Counted from the first letter of the stretch, positions 1-8,795 are shown. The stretch is DNA of 64,000 nt from SVFI01 sp045535935 (GCA_045535935.1 JAZSMO010000034.1:8201-72200), one strand, 5' to 3'. Notes: generated from the letters alone by a model not told the origin. Made by a program: numbers and translations.

Positions 1-86
1 CCTGCGGGAGTTTTTGCGAGTTAAATCACTGTCCTCCAGTCTATTTTCTGCGAAAAGCTATTCTTCGGTCGTCTTTATTGCGCATT

Positions 87-352
87 TTACGGTTGAGATT
101 TGAGTTTTTGTGCGTGGGGCTGTGCTATTTTTCCGGGTTACGGTTCGATTCTCCATTATATATATTTAAACCGTAACATTTCTTGTGTTTTACGGTTGCT
201 TTTCAGAATACAAAACTGCGACCGTAAGAAGCAGGCTATGATTACGGTTACAAATACAAATTCAGCTGGACAACCGTAACTGGCAAGAATTTTTACGGTT
301 GAGGGATCCGAAATACTCGAATAAGCGGTAAGTACCTGAAATTCTTACGGTC
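87..352. repeat. Helically phased TTACGGTT array (array C)
   Basis: Nine clear copies of TTACGGTT or its complement AACCGTAA (two ending in C instead of the last T) lie in 266 bp. Plus-orientation copies start at 87, 138, 190, 242, 293 and 345, so the steps are 51, 52, 52, 51 and 52 bp. Minus-orientation copies start at 169, 220 and 272, with a decayed one (AGCGGTAA) at 324, again 51-52 bp apart. Between neighbours the offsets are about 21, 31 and 52 bp, that is 2, 3 and 5 turns of B-DNA. The DNA between the motifs does not repeat visibly. No ORF with a credible start covers the array. Function unknown; a cooperative protein-binding scaffold is an inference. Confidence 0.85.
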
Positions 353-431
353 ATCAAAGACAAAAACAGAATATCGGCGGTATGAGTAGATTTTGGCGGA
401 AGCAATCAGAGCATATGTGTAGAGAATATTC

Positions 432-464
432 AAAAAAACGACAGGAAATTTCCTGTCGTTTTTT
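432..464. terminator. Bidirectional terminator after the XRE gene
   Basis: A perfect palindrome (arms ACGACAGGAAA / TTTCCTGTCGT) is flanked by an A-run on the left and a T-run on the right, so it can terminate transcription from either side. It lies 14 bp past the stop codon of the minus-strand XRE gene. Confidence 0.8.
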
Positions 465-478
465 GCTTGAAACAATGC

Positions 479-715
479 CTATATGTCTTTGAAAAAACAA
501 TTTATATCTGTCTGAAAAAGTTTAGCGAGGGCAACCAATTCCGAAACGCGGATATTGTAGGTTCCGCACTCGATTTGTGAATAGCTGCTGCGCGAGATTT
601 CGAGGCCCTGTAGTTGCAGATGGGTAACGACCTGCTCCTGCGTCAGTTTTTTCGCTTTGCGCAATGCCCGGATATTATTGCCGATATGAATGTCCTGTTT
701 GATTTTCTGTGACAT
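479..715 (-). CDS. Small XRE-family (Cro/CI-type HTH) transcriptional regulator
   Basis: A 78-residue protein that is almost entirely one helix-turn-helix domain (about residues 10-70: IGNNIRALRKAKKLTQEQVV, then the recognition region around SRSSYSQIE). A longer reading to 802 exists, but ATG at 715 is preferred because ACGAGGATG lies just upstream and the extra 29 codons would cover the operator region. It is divergent from the MBOAT gene. Two near-identical 19-bp sites between the genes probably bind this protein, so it is likely autoregulatory and a repressor of the O-acylation operon. It also neighbours array C, but the array word TTACGGTT differs from the presumed operator word TTGCAATGAATA. 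Family assignment is firm, targets are inferred. Confidence 0.8.
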   Translation of the reverse strand: MSQKIKQDIHIGNNIRALRKAKKLTQEQVVTHLQLQGLEISRSSYSQIECGTYNIRVSELVALAKLFQTDINCFFKDI

Positions 716-734
716 AACATCATCCTCGTAAGAT

Positions 735-806
735 TTGCAATGAATAAGTTGCATTTTTATTGATTTTATCCGTTTTTGGGAATATAATTGCAATGAATAC
801 ATTGCA
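735..806. promoter_or_regulatory. Paired XRE operators bracketing the MBOAT promoter
   Basis: TTGCAATGAATAAGTTGCA (735-753) and TTGCAATGAATACATTGCA (788-806) match at 17 of 19 positions and start 53 bp apart. Each has TTGCA at both ends. The sigma-A promoter lies exactly between them: TTGATT (760-765), 17 bp, TATAAT (783-788). The second site begins on the last base of the -10 box. This placement is typical of repression by blocking polymerase; the adjacent XRE gene is the obvious candidate repressor (inference). Confidence 0.75.
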
Positions 807-834
807 AAATGAAGATTACGGGGAGATTAGTAGA

Positions 835-2319
835 ATGCTGTTCAATTCCTTTGAATTTTTGGTTTTTTTTCCAATCGTTGTGATAATATATTTTCTTATT
901 CCTAAAAAAATAAAATATATTTGGCTGTTGATTACCAGCTGTTTTTTCTATATGTGCTGGAATCCAAAATACATTATTTTGATTGCAACGTCTGTGCTTA
1001 TTACATATTTAAGCGGAATAGTCCTAGATAAAACAAAAATAGATATGCACAGAAAAATAGTAGTGGCGGTTTCTTTTTTGTCAAATCTTTCTATTTTAGG
1101 TTTCTTTAAATACGCCGATTTTTTGCTTGGTAATATCAATGCGGTATTGGCAAAAATGAACATGGCATTAGTGGAAAAGCCGTTTGATGTGATTCTTCCG
1201 GTTGGAATTTCTTTTTATACCTTTCAGGCATTGAGTTACACCATGGACGTGTACAGAAAAGAGATTGAACCGGAGAAGAATTTTTTGAAATACGCATTGT
1301 TTGTATCATTTTTTCCTCAGCTTGTTGCGGGACCAATTGAAAGATCTAAGAATTTGCTCAATGACATAAGAACAATACCTGAGAAAAAAATGTGGGATTA
1401 TGACAGAATCACCAAAGGTCTTATTATGATGCTTTACGGATTGTTTTTGAAGCTTGTGATAGCAGACCGGGTGGCGATTATGGTTGATTTTGTCTTTAAC
1501 AATTACCAGAATTATGATTCTATTGTGCTACTGATTGGAGCGGTTGGTTTTTCGCTGCAAATATATTGTGATTTTGCCAGCTATTCCACCATCGCAATCG
1601 GTGCAGCAAACGTGATGGGATTTAAATTGATGGAAAACTTTGATACACCATATTTTTCAAGGAGTATCAAAGAGTTTTGGAGAAGATGGCATATATCTTT
1701 GAGTACGTGGTTTCGCGATTATCTATATATTCCGCTTGGTGGAAATAGGTGTTCAAAATTCAGGAAACACATAAATTTGTTGATTACATTTACAGTGAGC
1801 GGAATTTGGCACGGAGCCGGATGGCATTATATTGTATGGGGATTTCTTCATGGGATGTATCAGGTCATAGGAGAATGGCTTGCACCGTTAAAAACCTATG
1901 TGTGTAAGAAATTGTGTGTCAAGACGGAGTCTCTGAGCCATAAACTATTGCAGACGGTGACGACGTTTTCCCTGGTGACATTTGCGTGGATTTTCTTTAG
2001 AGCTAATTCCATGAGAGAGGCTTTGGGATATGTGAAAGGATTGTTCTCGGGATATAAAATAGATACTATTTTTGACGAAACACTGTTGAATATAGGTCTG
2101 AATGAGTATGAGTGGAATGTTCTGTTTGTAGCATTACTTATTTTGTTTTTGATTAGTTTGGTAAAATATAAATTTTCGATGAATCTGAGTGTTTTTTTGC
2201 AGAAACAGTCCGTATGGTTTCGGTGGGCAGTTATTTATATTCTGTTGTTTATGACCATAATATACGGAAAATACGGACCGGAATACAGCCAGCAGGCATT
2301 TATATATTTTCAATTTTGA
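835..2319 (+). CDS. MBOAT family O-acyltransferase (AlgI/DltB-like), copy 1
   Basis: A 494-residue polytopic membrane protein. MBOAT enzymes of the AlgI/DltB/PatA group pass acyl groups, usually acetyl, across the membrane to extracellular polysaccharides or teichoic acids. Visible family signatures are the N-terminal MLFNSFEFLVFF, the VGISFYTFQALSYTMDVYR block, WRRWHISLSTWFRDYLYIPLGG, and the WHGAGWHYIVWG block with the catalytic histidine. A longer upstream reading from 760 exists, but the start at 835 is preceded by GGGGAGA and matches the family N-terminus. It forms a two-gene operon with the SGNH-like gene 9 bp downstream, and its promoter is flanked by putative XRE operators. A second MBOAT/SGNH pair occurs at 55.0-57.4 kb. 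The acceptor polymer cannot be told from sequence. Confidence 0.93.
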   Translation: MLFNSFEFLVFFPIVVIIYFLIPKKIKYIWLLITSCFFYMCWNPKYIILIATSVLITYLSGIVLDKTKIDMHRKIVVAVSFLSNLSILGFFKYADFLLGNINAVLAKMNMALVEKPFDVILPVGISFYTFQALSYTMDVYRKEIEPEKNFLKYALFVSFFPQLVAGPIERSKNLLNDIRTIPEKKMWDYDRITKGLIMMLYGLFLKLVIADRVAIMVDFVFNNYQNYDSIVLLIGAVGFSLQIYCDFASYSTIAIGAANVMGFKLMENFDTPYFSRSIKEFWRRWHISLSTWFRDYLYIPLGGNRCSKFRKHINLLITFTVSGIWHGAGWHYIVWGFLHGMYQVIGEWLAPLKTYVCKKLCVKTESLSHKLLQTVTTFSLVTFAWIFFRANSMREALGYVKGLFSGYKIDTIFDETLLNIGLNEYEWNVLFVALLILFLISLVKYKFSMNLSVFLQKQSVWFRWAVIYILLFMTIIYGKYGPEYSQQAFIYFQF

Positions 2320-2328
2320 GGAATAAAA

Positions 2329-3357
2329 ATGAAAAAACAAGTACTTAAAATAATATGTTTTTTAATCATCGCCGCGTTGTTGTTCATTCGCATGGATAAA
2401 GTGTTTTCGTTTAAATATTCGAAGTGCATGGACAAGTTTTACGACTTGCCTAAGGAAACAGTAGATGTTTTGTTTATTGGTTCATCACATGTTTATAAAG
2501 GGATTGATCCTTCTGTTCTATATGAAGATTATGGTATTGCTGCATATAATTTAGGAAGTGCGTCACAGCCGATTTGGAATTCTTATTTTTATCTTGAAGA
2601 GGCATTGAAGACGCAGAAGCCTAAATTGATTGTGCTGGAATGTTATAAGGTGACCGGAAATGAGCAATATGCTGATATGCCTACAACGATAAAGGCAGTT
2701 TCGGGAATGAAACTTTCGAAGACATATATCGATGCAATAAAGGTGAGTGTAGAGGATTCGGATGACAGAATAGACTTATATTTTCGATTTCCGAGGTACC
2801 ATTCAAGATACGAAGATATTGACGAAAATGACTTTAAGGATAATTACGGAAAGGCACATTACAGTCATTTTTTGGGCTATATTCCTGAAGAAAAACATGT
2901 TCCTGAAGAGATACCGAAGACAGTTAATGAAGTAGTCGAAAAGGAACCGATTTCGGATAAAAATATGCTTTATTTAAACAAGATAGTAGATCTTGCAAAA
3001 GAAAATGATATTCCTATTATGTTTTTAATTGCGCCGTTTTGCAATACAGCGAAAAGTAAGCAGGTGTATTACAATTCATTAGAACAATATGCATCGGAAA
3101 AAGGAATACCATTGCTGAATGGAAATAAACATTATGCGGAAATCGGCCTGGTCGGAGCAGAAGATTTTGGAGAGGGAAAGCATCTTTTGTACAGTGGGGC
3201 AAAAAAATTTACGAAATATGTGGGGGAGTATTTAAATGAACATTACGAGTTGCCTGACAAGAGAAATCACCCGGATTACGAAATCTGGCAGAAAAATCTG
3301 GAGTATATGAAAGGCTACTATATAAACGCAACAGAAAGCTTCGAGAGAGATGATTAG
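2329..3357 (+). CDS. Membrane-anchored SGNH-hydrolase-like partner of the MBOAT protein
   Basis: A 342-residue protein with one N-terminal hydrophobic segment (about residues 7-20), so it is probably anchored with its catalytic domain outside the cell. The SGNH block I serine is in GSSH (residues 51-54). The C-terminal GKHLLYSGAKKFT resembles the block V His region (HLxxxGAxxFT). Proteins of this type (compare AlgJ/AlgX, DltD, PatB) complete the O-acyl transfer that the MBOAT protein starts. It directly follows the MBOAT gene with AGGAATAAAA before its ATG, and a terminator follows, so the pair is one transcription unit. Exact substrate unknown. Confidence 0.85.
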   Translation: MKKQVLKIICFLIIAALLFIRMDKVFSFKYSKCMDKFYDLPKETVDVLFIGSSHVYKGIDPSVLYEDYGIAAYNLGSASQPIWNSYFYLEEALKTQKPKLIVLECYKVTGNEQYADMPTTIKAVSGMKLSKTYIDAIKVSVEDSDDRIDLYFRFPRYHSRYEDIDENDFKDNYGKAHYSHFLGYIPEEKHVPEEIPKTVNEVVEKEPISDKNMLYLNKIVDLAKENDIPIMFLIAPFCNTAKSKQVYYNSLEQYASEKGIPLLNGNKHYAEIGLVGAEDFGEGKHLLYSGAKKFTKYVGEYLNEHYELPDKRNHPDYEIWQKNLEYMKGYYINATESFERDD

Positions 3358-3367
3358 TATTTTTGTG

Positions 3368-3400
3368 AAAAGTGCACATTGCAGTGATGTGCACTTTTTA
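3368..3400 (+). terminator. Terminator of the first MBOAT/SGNH operon
   Basis: Stem AAAGTGCACAT / ATGTGCACTTT with a TGCAGTG loop and a T-run, 10 bp after the stop of the SGNH-like gene. Confidence 0.85.
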
Positions 3401-3447
3401 CTATACTGATTATAAGCAGATTCTTCCTGCATCAGTCAGGAGGAAGA

Positions 3448-4290
3448 ATGGAAAAATTTCAAGATCTAAATTTAAGCAATGCCTTTTTGTTTGCGGCGAC
3501 AGCACAGGATCCGGAGGCGTGCAGGGCAATCCTGTAGATTGTTCTGGAAAGAGAGATTCCACAGGTTAATGTACATGCGGAGCACACAGTATTATTCAGT
3601 TCGGATTATCGGATGATTCGGCTTGACGTATACGGCGAGGATGAGATGGATGTGCAGTACAATATTGAAATGCAGAATCAGAACACCGGGAACCTTCCCC
3701 ACAGAAGTCGGTATCACCATGCAGAGATGGATGTAAGTTCCCTGAAACCGGGAATGGATTTTCGTGACTTGCGACCTTCCTATGTTATTTTCATTTGTAC
3801 CTTTGATCCTTTTGGTGAGGGATTGTACCGGTATACCTTTACAAAACAGTGTAAGGAAGCTGATATTTCCCTTGGAGATGAGACATGCACCATCTATTTT
3901 AATACTAAGGGAAAGAATCCGGAGGATGTGTCAAATGAACTGATTGCGTTTATGGCATATCTCGAGGAATCGACAGATGAGTCTATAGGTAATGGCGCAA
4001 CCGACAATATAAAGCTGCTGCACAAAAAGGTAAAACAGGTTAAGCAAAACGCAAATTTGGAGGCGAAGTATATGACCGGAGAAGATTTATTACGTTGGAG
4101 CAGAGCAGAAGGAGAAGCAAAAGGAAAAGCAGAGAGCATCCTTATTGTTTTGGCGTCTAAATTTGAGGTTTCGGATGAACTTCGCGAGAAGATTTTGTGT
4201 CAGACAGACATATCTGTGCTTGATGAATGGATTGTGCTTGCTGCAAATGCGACATCCGTTGAAGATTTCATCAGCAAAAGTTCTATTTAA
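3448..4290 (+). pseudogene. Rpn-family nuclease/putative transposase broken by an in-frame amber stop
   Basis: Reading frame 1 from ATG 3448 (good site AGGAGGAAG upstream) gives a typical Rpn/PD-(D/E)XK family N-terminus (MEKFQDLNLSNAFLFAA), then TAG at 3535-3537, then continues in the same frame through IRLDVYGED and NIEMQNQ, the likely catalytic D and E-x-Q of the Rpn nuclease core, to a stop at 4290. Read through, it is about 280 codons, near the family norm. A shorter product from ATG 3613 (225 residues) would lack the N-terminal part of the nuclease fold. The C-terminal part (LRWSRAEGEAKGKAESIL) is the usual variable tail. The family is linked to RecA-independent recombination and to mobile DNA. 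Most simply a recently inactivated gene; amber readthrough or a sequencing error are alternatives. Confidence 0.8.
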
Positions 4291-4447
4291 TTCATTTTCA
4301 TGCATTTTTTATCAGTTAAGTTATTCTATTTTAGTTCAATGATTTTCAGAAATTACAAGTAAAAAGGTGCAGGGAGAAGTCTGCTTTATAGTAGAGTACA
4401 AATGTGTTGATTTCGGACAAGGTTGTGTCGGTTTTTCTTTTTGTGCA

Positions 4448-4453
4448 TATAAT
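4448..4453 (+). promoter_or_regulatory. Probable -10 box for the 132-residue gene
   Basis: TATAAT sits 26 bp before the start codon at 4480, preceded by TTGTGT at 4423-4428 (19 bp spacer, longer than ideal). The rest of 4291-4447 is AT-rich and shows no clear terminator or gene. Confidence 0.4.
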
Positions 4454-4479
4454 ATAAAAAATCAATTTGAGGCTGTTTT

Positions 4480-4878
4480 ATGGCAGAAAAACGTATTCTT
4501 CCTTTTTATATGACGTACCCTACGATGCCGATGACACAGACGGATGAGAATCAAATGATGAGAGATTTGGAGTATTTTCAGCAGCTGTATCCTCTCGGAA
4601 CCAAAGCGGTTCAGCGGGAAATACGCAAAGTGATTGATATCATGGACTATGAGGGAAGTCTTATCTATGATGAGTTTCCGGATCGGTTTGCCATGCAGAA
4701 GCTGACAAGGGACATTATAGGTAAAATCAAACTGCAGGCAGAGGAAGAGATGACAGACGGGGAAGAGGTTAAGAGAATATTAGCCTACGATAACTTAGAG
4801 GAGTATATGTTCCTTCTTGTGTTACATGAGGTCTGGAGAAGAAGACACAATCGCAGGCGGGGATATTTTCTTTTTTAG
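4480..4878 (+). CDS. Conserved hypothetical protein, 132 residues
   Basis: I do not recognise a characterised family. The protein is soluble, acidic in the middle and strongly basic at the end (WRRRHNRRRGYFLF). It opens with MAEKRILPFYMTYP, carries a helical segment with alternating charge (residues about 45-95), and has no signal peptide, membrane segment or Cys/His metal motif. Normal codon use and a ribosome-binding site (TTGAGG) support it as a real gene. It precedes the methyltransferase gene by 88 bp on the same strand and may share its transcript. Confidence 0.65.
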   Translation: MAEKRILPFYMTYPTMPMTQTDENQMMRDLEYFQQLYPLGTKAVQREIRKVIDIMDYEGSLIYDEFPDRFAMQKLTRDIIGKIKLQAEEEMTDGEEVKRILAYDNLEEYMFLLVLHEVWRRRHNRRRGYFLF

Positions 4879-4966
4879 TGTGCGGTCTTGACGAAGGACG
4901 GCTCGCAAACTAAAATAACATATGAAAACAAAGGTTGCGCCTATTGCATAGACAGAGGACAAAAGT

Positions 4967-6181
4967 ATGGAACGAATCAGACAGCTTCTTTCAGAAGCGT
5001 TGGATGAAAATTTAAAGCAGATCATTATCAGCAATCCCCGGAAAAAGAATTCTTCGGACGGGGATTGTGTTTCTGCGTCCAAAATTAAGGTGCGCCCGGT
5101 GATGATGAATGGCGGACTTAAGTTTCAGGAGAGCCGTTTTGCCGGAACGCAGGTGTTCCATGCTAACTATGATAAGCCGGAGCTGACGGATATTATATTA
5201 GAAGAGATGGCAGATAGCTTCGGACAACTTGAATTGGAGACAAGTTATCTTAGAGCAACTGCATTGGTCAGCAAGAAGGGTACGGTGACTGTTAAGAAAA
5301 AACAGTTGCAAAGTGCTGACAAGGCGGGCGGAAAAGGTATAGAAAACGCCGGAGATGTGCAAAATGCAAAGCAGTTACTTTCGCACAACCGCGAAAAGCA
5401 ATATATTTTAAAAGAAGGGATTCCGGTTCCGTTTTTGATTGATTTGGGAGTGCAGACAAAGGACGGAAAGATTGTCAGAAGTAAGTATGACAAGTTTCGT
5501 CAGATTAACCGCTTTCTTGAATTTATACAGGATGTGCTTCCGGCGCTTCCGAAGGACCGCAAGGTTTCCATACTGGACTTTGGATGTGGTAAGTCGTACC
5601 TTACTTTTGCCATGTACTATTATCTGAAAGTGCTCAATCACTATGATATAGACATTATCGGGCTGGATCTGAAAAAGGATGTAATCCGCAAGTGCAATGA
5701 ACTCAAGGATAAATACGGATATGACGGTCTGCAGTTTCTGGAGGGAGATATCCGGCAGTACAATGAAAAAGAGGAAGTGGACATGGTCGTAACACTTCAT
5801 GCCTGTGATACGGCGACAGATCATGCCATTGCAAAGGCGATTGCATGGAATGCGAAGGTGATTTTGTCGGTTCCGTGCTGTCAGCATGAATTGAATGCAC
5901 AGATGGAGTGTGAGGAGTTTGCCTCGATATTGAAGTACGGTTTGATCAAAGAACGTATGGCGGCACTTATCACTGACGGAATCCGGGCAAATGTCATGGA
6001 AGCGTATGGCTATGACACGCAGGTGATGGAATTTATCGATATGTCCCACACGCCGAAAAATATTTTGCTCCGCGGAGTGAAATCGCAGGGATTCCGTAAG
6101 CGTGGGACAACCTTGGAAGAGGTACAAAAATTGATGGACATGCTTCATGCAAAGCAGACGCTTGTGGAGCTTTTGAAATAG
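4967..6181 (+). CDS. Class I SAM-dependent methyltransferase (Methyltransf_32-like)
   Basis: A 404-residue protein in two parts. Residues 1-165 form an N-terminal region of unknown role. Residues about 170-400 are a Rossmann methyltransferase: motif I is ILDFGCGKSYLTFA, the acidic ribose contact is IIGLDLKKDVI, and VDMVVTLHACDTATDHAI and SVPCCQHELN follow. The LHACDTATD and PCCQHEL blocks are characteristic of the Methyltransf_32 group, whose substrates are mostly unknown (RNA or protein suggested). Start ATG 4967 follows GAGGAC. The next gene begins 29 bp downstream, so co-transcription is likely. Confidence 0.8.
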   Translation: MERIRQLLSEALDENLKQIIISNPRKKNSSDGDCVSASKIKVRPVMMNGGLKFQESRFAGTQVFHANYDKPELTDIILEEMADSFGQLELETSYLRATALVSKKGTVTVKKKQLQSADKAGGKGIENAGDVQNAKQLLSHNREKQYILKEGIPVPFLIDLGVQTKDGKIVRSKYDKFRQINRFLEFIQDVLPALPKDRKVSILDFGCGKSYLTFAMYYYLKVLNHYDIDIIGLDLKKDVIRKCNELKDKYGYDGLQFLEGDIRQYNEKEEVDMVVTLHACDTATDHAIAKAIAWNAKVILSVPCCQHELNAQMECEEFASILKYGLIKERMAALITDGIRANVMEAYGYDTQVMEFIDMSHTPKNILLRGVKSQGFRKRGTTLEEVQKLMDMLHAKQTLVELLK

Positions 6182-6210
6182 AAATACTGCTTTAGGCAGG
6201 GAGAATATAG

Positions 6211-8748
6211 ATGGGAAAAACAATTATTAAGGCGATTTATGCAGCGGTCATATTTCTTGTGGCACTGCTTTTGATCGACCATATTACCAATAAAGGAAAT
6301 ACGGATATTACCGCCGAAATGAGTGATGCGACACTTCCGGTTGTATATGTCGTGCGCAATGATGAAAAGATAAATACGTTGCACGGCTATACGCAGAAAA
6401 TGGATGTTCGGTTTATGTTTGAAACGCTGACGCCGGTCAACGAACAGGACAGAATTCTTTCTTTTGCTGCGGATACCTATGGCAAACATGTGAAAGAAAT
6501 TTCTTATGAAGTGCGTTCGGCAGATGGAGAGAGATTGATAGAAGACGCGGTATCGGACAATTTTGTACAGGAGGGGGATGAACTCCGTGTTCAGATTGTT
6601 TTAAAAGATCTTTTGGATGTAGACAAGGAGTATTCTTTTGCCTTGGCTATGGTTGATACGGATGGCATTACGACGTGGTTTTACACGAGAATTGTGCTGG
6701 CAGACTATGCGGATAAGATCGACGATGAAGTGGAGTTTGCCCTGGATTTTCACAGCAGAACATTTGACAAAGAGCGTGCACAGGAAATCACAAAATATCT
6801 GGAATCCAATGAAGAGGGCGACAATACAACTTACAGCAAGGTTAATATTCATTCCAGTTTTGCCCAGATTACCTGGGGTGACCTCGAAATTACAAGGGAG
6901 TCGGAACCGGAAGTATTTATACGTCAAATGAATCCGTATGTTTCAAAGATAGAACTTCGCTATTTTGTTTCTATGGAGGAAAATGCGGATGTGAACTATT
7001 ACAATGTGACGGAGTATTATTATGTCCGTTACGGGACAGAAAGAATGTTTTTGCTCGATTTTGAGCGTAACATGCATGCAATTTTTATTCCGGAAAATTC
7101 TGTTTATGCCAATAATAAAATTCTTCTCGGCATTACAGACAGTGATGTGGAAATGATGGAAAGTGAGGATGGAAATATCTTTGCTTTCGTGCAGGAAAAC
7201 AGATTATACAGCATGAATCTTACAGATCATAAGATGGCACTTTTGTTTGGTTTTTACGATGCGCAGCATAGAGATGTGAGAGATCTTTACAACAACAGTA
7301 ACATAAAGATCATAAGTGTGGATGAGACCGGTAATGTCAGATTTCTGGTATATGGTTACATGAACAGAGGAAATTATGAGGGAAGTGTCGGTGTTGCATG
7401 TTACTATTACAATGGTATGCTCAACACCGTTGAGGAAGAGATTTATATACCTATTCAAGGATCGGCTTCTCTTGTAAACATGAATGTTGAGGAGTTAGCA
7501 TATGTTAACAACGGAAATTATCTCTTTCTGATTTTGGACGGAGCAATTTATAAAATCGATCTTGTACAAAAGTATTATGAAGTATTGGTTGATGAACTGC
7601 CGTATGGAAGTTACAAGGTGTCTGAGAGTAACAGAATGATTGTGTGGCAGGAAGGAACGGACAGAAATACAGGGACAAAACTGGTTTTGCTGAATTTAAA
7701 TACAGGGAATACAGTTGAAATACCTGCGGGAGCAGGACGTTATATCAAGCCGCTCGGTTTTATGAATGAAGATTTGATTTACGGTGTGGCTTACAAATCT
7801 GCGATAAGTAAAGATGCTTTCGGCGCAACGGTATTTCCGATGCACCGTATCTGCATTCAGGATGAAAAAGGCGATATCCTGATGGAGTATGAGAAATCAG
7901 GTATTTATGTGATTGATGCTACGATTCAGGAAGCACAGATTAATCTGCACCGAGTGCGGAAGGCAGAAAATGACAGCTATGTAGAGATAGAGGATGATCA
8001 GATTTTAAATGACGTGGCATCTGAAACGTCCAAAAATATAATCGAAGTGATTCCGACGCAGGAGCACGAAAAGATTGTCCAGATTGCAGCAAAATCAAAA
8101 ATCAATAACAAGAAAGTCAAATATCTGACACCGAAACAAGTTATGTATGAAGGAAATCGTGAGATTCAAATATCGGACGATGAAGCGGTGGAAGAGCGAT
8201 ATTATGTGAGCAATGAGTATGGTATACAGGAAATATTCTTGCATGAGAATGATGCGATTATGCGTGCAGAGCAGCTTTCCGGAAGGGTATACAATGCTTC
8301 CGGAGTATGTATTTGGGAAAAGAGTAACCGCCTGGCGGTAAACCAGATCATGAAAATTACAGAGGATATTATTTCCGAGGAACGCGGCAGCGTGGCAGTG
8401 TGTCTGGATTCCATTCTGAAGTACGAAGGTATCAGTCGAAACAGTGCTGCGCTTATGAGAGACGGACAGACCATGTTTGATATTTTGAAGGATAATATTT
8501 CCGGGGCGGAAATATTGGATTTGTCAGGATGCAGTTTGAACAGTATTCTTTATTATATCAGCAGGGATATCCCTGTCGTGGCACTTTTAAACGACGGAAA
8601 TGCAGTGCTTATTGTAGGTTACAATGAGCTGAATACAGTGATATTCAATCCGTTGTCAGGAAGGATATCCAAGATGGGTATGAAGGATTCCGAGGATTTC
8701 TTTGAGGCAAACGGAAACAGCTTTTTCACATATGTGAAGAAAGAATAA
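6211..8748 (+). CDS. Large membrane-anchored extracytoplasmic protein with degenerate C39-like C-terminus
   Basis: 845 residues. One N-terminal transmembrane anchor (about residues 7-24) precedes a long extracytoplasmic part. The middle (about 270-560) has beta-rich, propeller-like segments such as GNIFAFVQENRLYSMNL and NNGNYLFLILDGAIYKIDL. The last 130 residues resemble a C39-type (double-glycine leader) peptidase: GSVAVCLDSIL gives a candidate catalytic Cys731, and GNAVLIVGYN then NPLSG match the usual GHAVVIVGYD...DP block, but Asn797 stands where the catalytic His is expected. It is therefore probably a binding or pseudo-enzyme domain. Ribosome site GGGAGA before ATG 6211. A strong terminator follows. 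Function unknown. Confidence 0.75.
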   Translation: MGKTIIKAIYAAVIFLVALLLIDHITNKGNTDITAEMSDATLPVVYVVRNDEKINTLHGYTQKMDVRFMFETLTPVNEQDRILSFAADTYGKHVKEISYEVRSADGERLIEDAVSDNFVQEGDELRVQIVLKDLLDVDKEYSFALAMVDTDGITTWFYTRIVLADYADKIDDEVEFALDFHSRTFDKERAQEITKYLESNEEGDNTTYSKVNIHSSFAQITWGDLEITRESEPEVFIRQMNPYVSKIELRYFVSMEENADVNYYNVTEYYYVRYGTERMFLLDFERNMHAIFIPENSVYANNKILLGITDSDVEMMESEDGNIFAFVQENRLYSMNLTDHKMALLFGFYDAQHRDVRDLYNNSNIKIISVDETGNVRFLVYGYMNRGNYEGSVGVACYYYNGMLNTVEEEIYIPIQGSASLVNMNVEELAYVNNGNYLFLILDGAIYKIDLVQKYYEVLVDELPYGSYKVSESNRMIVWQEGTDRNTGTKLVLLNLNTGNTVEIPAGAGRYIKPLGFMNEDLIYGVAYKSAISKDAFGATVFPMHRICIQDEKGDILMEYEKSGIYVIDATIQEAQINLHRVRKAENDSYVEIEDDQILNDVASETSKNIIEVIPTQEHEKIVQIAAKSKINNKKVKYLTPKQVMYEGNREIQISDDEAVEERYYVSNEYGIQEIFLHENDAIMRAEQLSGRVYNASGVCIWEKSNRLAVNQIMKITEDIISEERGSVAVCLDSILKYEGISRNSAALMRDGQTMFDILKDNISGAEILDLSGCSLNSILYYISRDIPVVALLNDGNAVLIVGYNELNTVIFNPLSGRISKMGMKDSEDFFEANGNSFFTYVKKE

Positions 8749-8753
8749 ATGGG

Positions 8754-8795
8754 CAGTCGCCGGTTTGAATATGCGAACCGGTGGCTGTTTTTTTG
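8754..8795 (+). terminator. Terminator after the 845-residue gene
   Basis: GC-rich stem (CAGTCGCCGGTT / AACCGGTGGCTG, two G-U pairs) followed by seven T residues, starting 6 bp past the stop codon. Confidence 0.9.

Noticed and set aside
131..160. GGTTCGATTC resembles a tRNA T-loop
   Set aside because: The flanking bases do not form a T-stem and no acceptor or anticodon arm is present; the match arises from an array C TTACGGTT site followed by CGATTC.
1..478. CRISPR array as the explanation of array C
   Set aside because: The repeated unit is only 8 bp, appears in both orientations, and alternates 13-bp and 22-23-bp gaps; no cas genes are in the window.
3372..3569. 65-codon ORF before the Rpn gene
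   Set aside because: It overlaps the terminator hairpin and the Rpn frame in another register, without a ribosome site.
5408..6223. 271-codon minus-strand ORF opposite the methyltransferase
   Set aside because: Shadow of a well-supported gene; composition is unlike a folded protein and no ribosome site is present.
4967..8748. Fe-S or radical-SAM function for the methyltransferase from its PCC motif
   Set aside because: PCCQHEL is a known feature of the Methyltransf_32 fold, and no CxxxCxxC motif is present.
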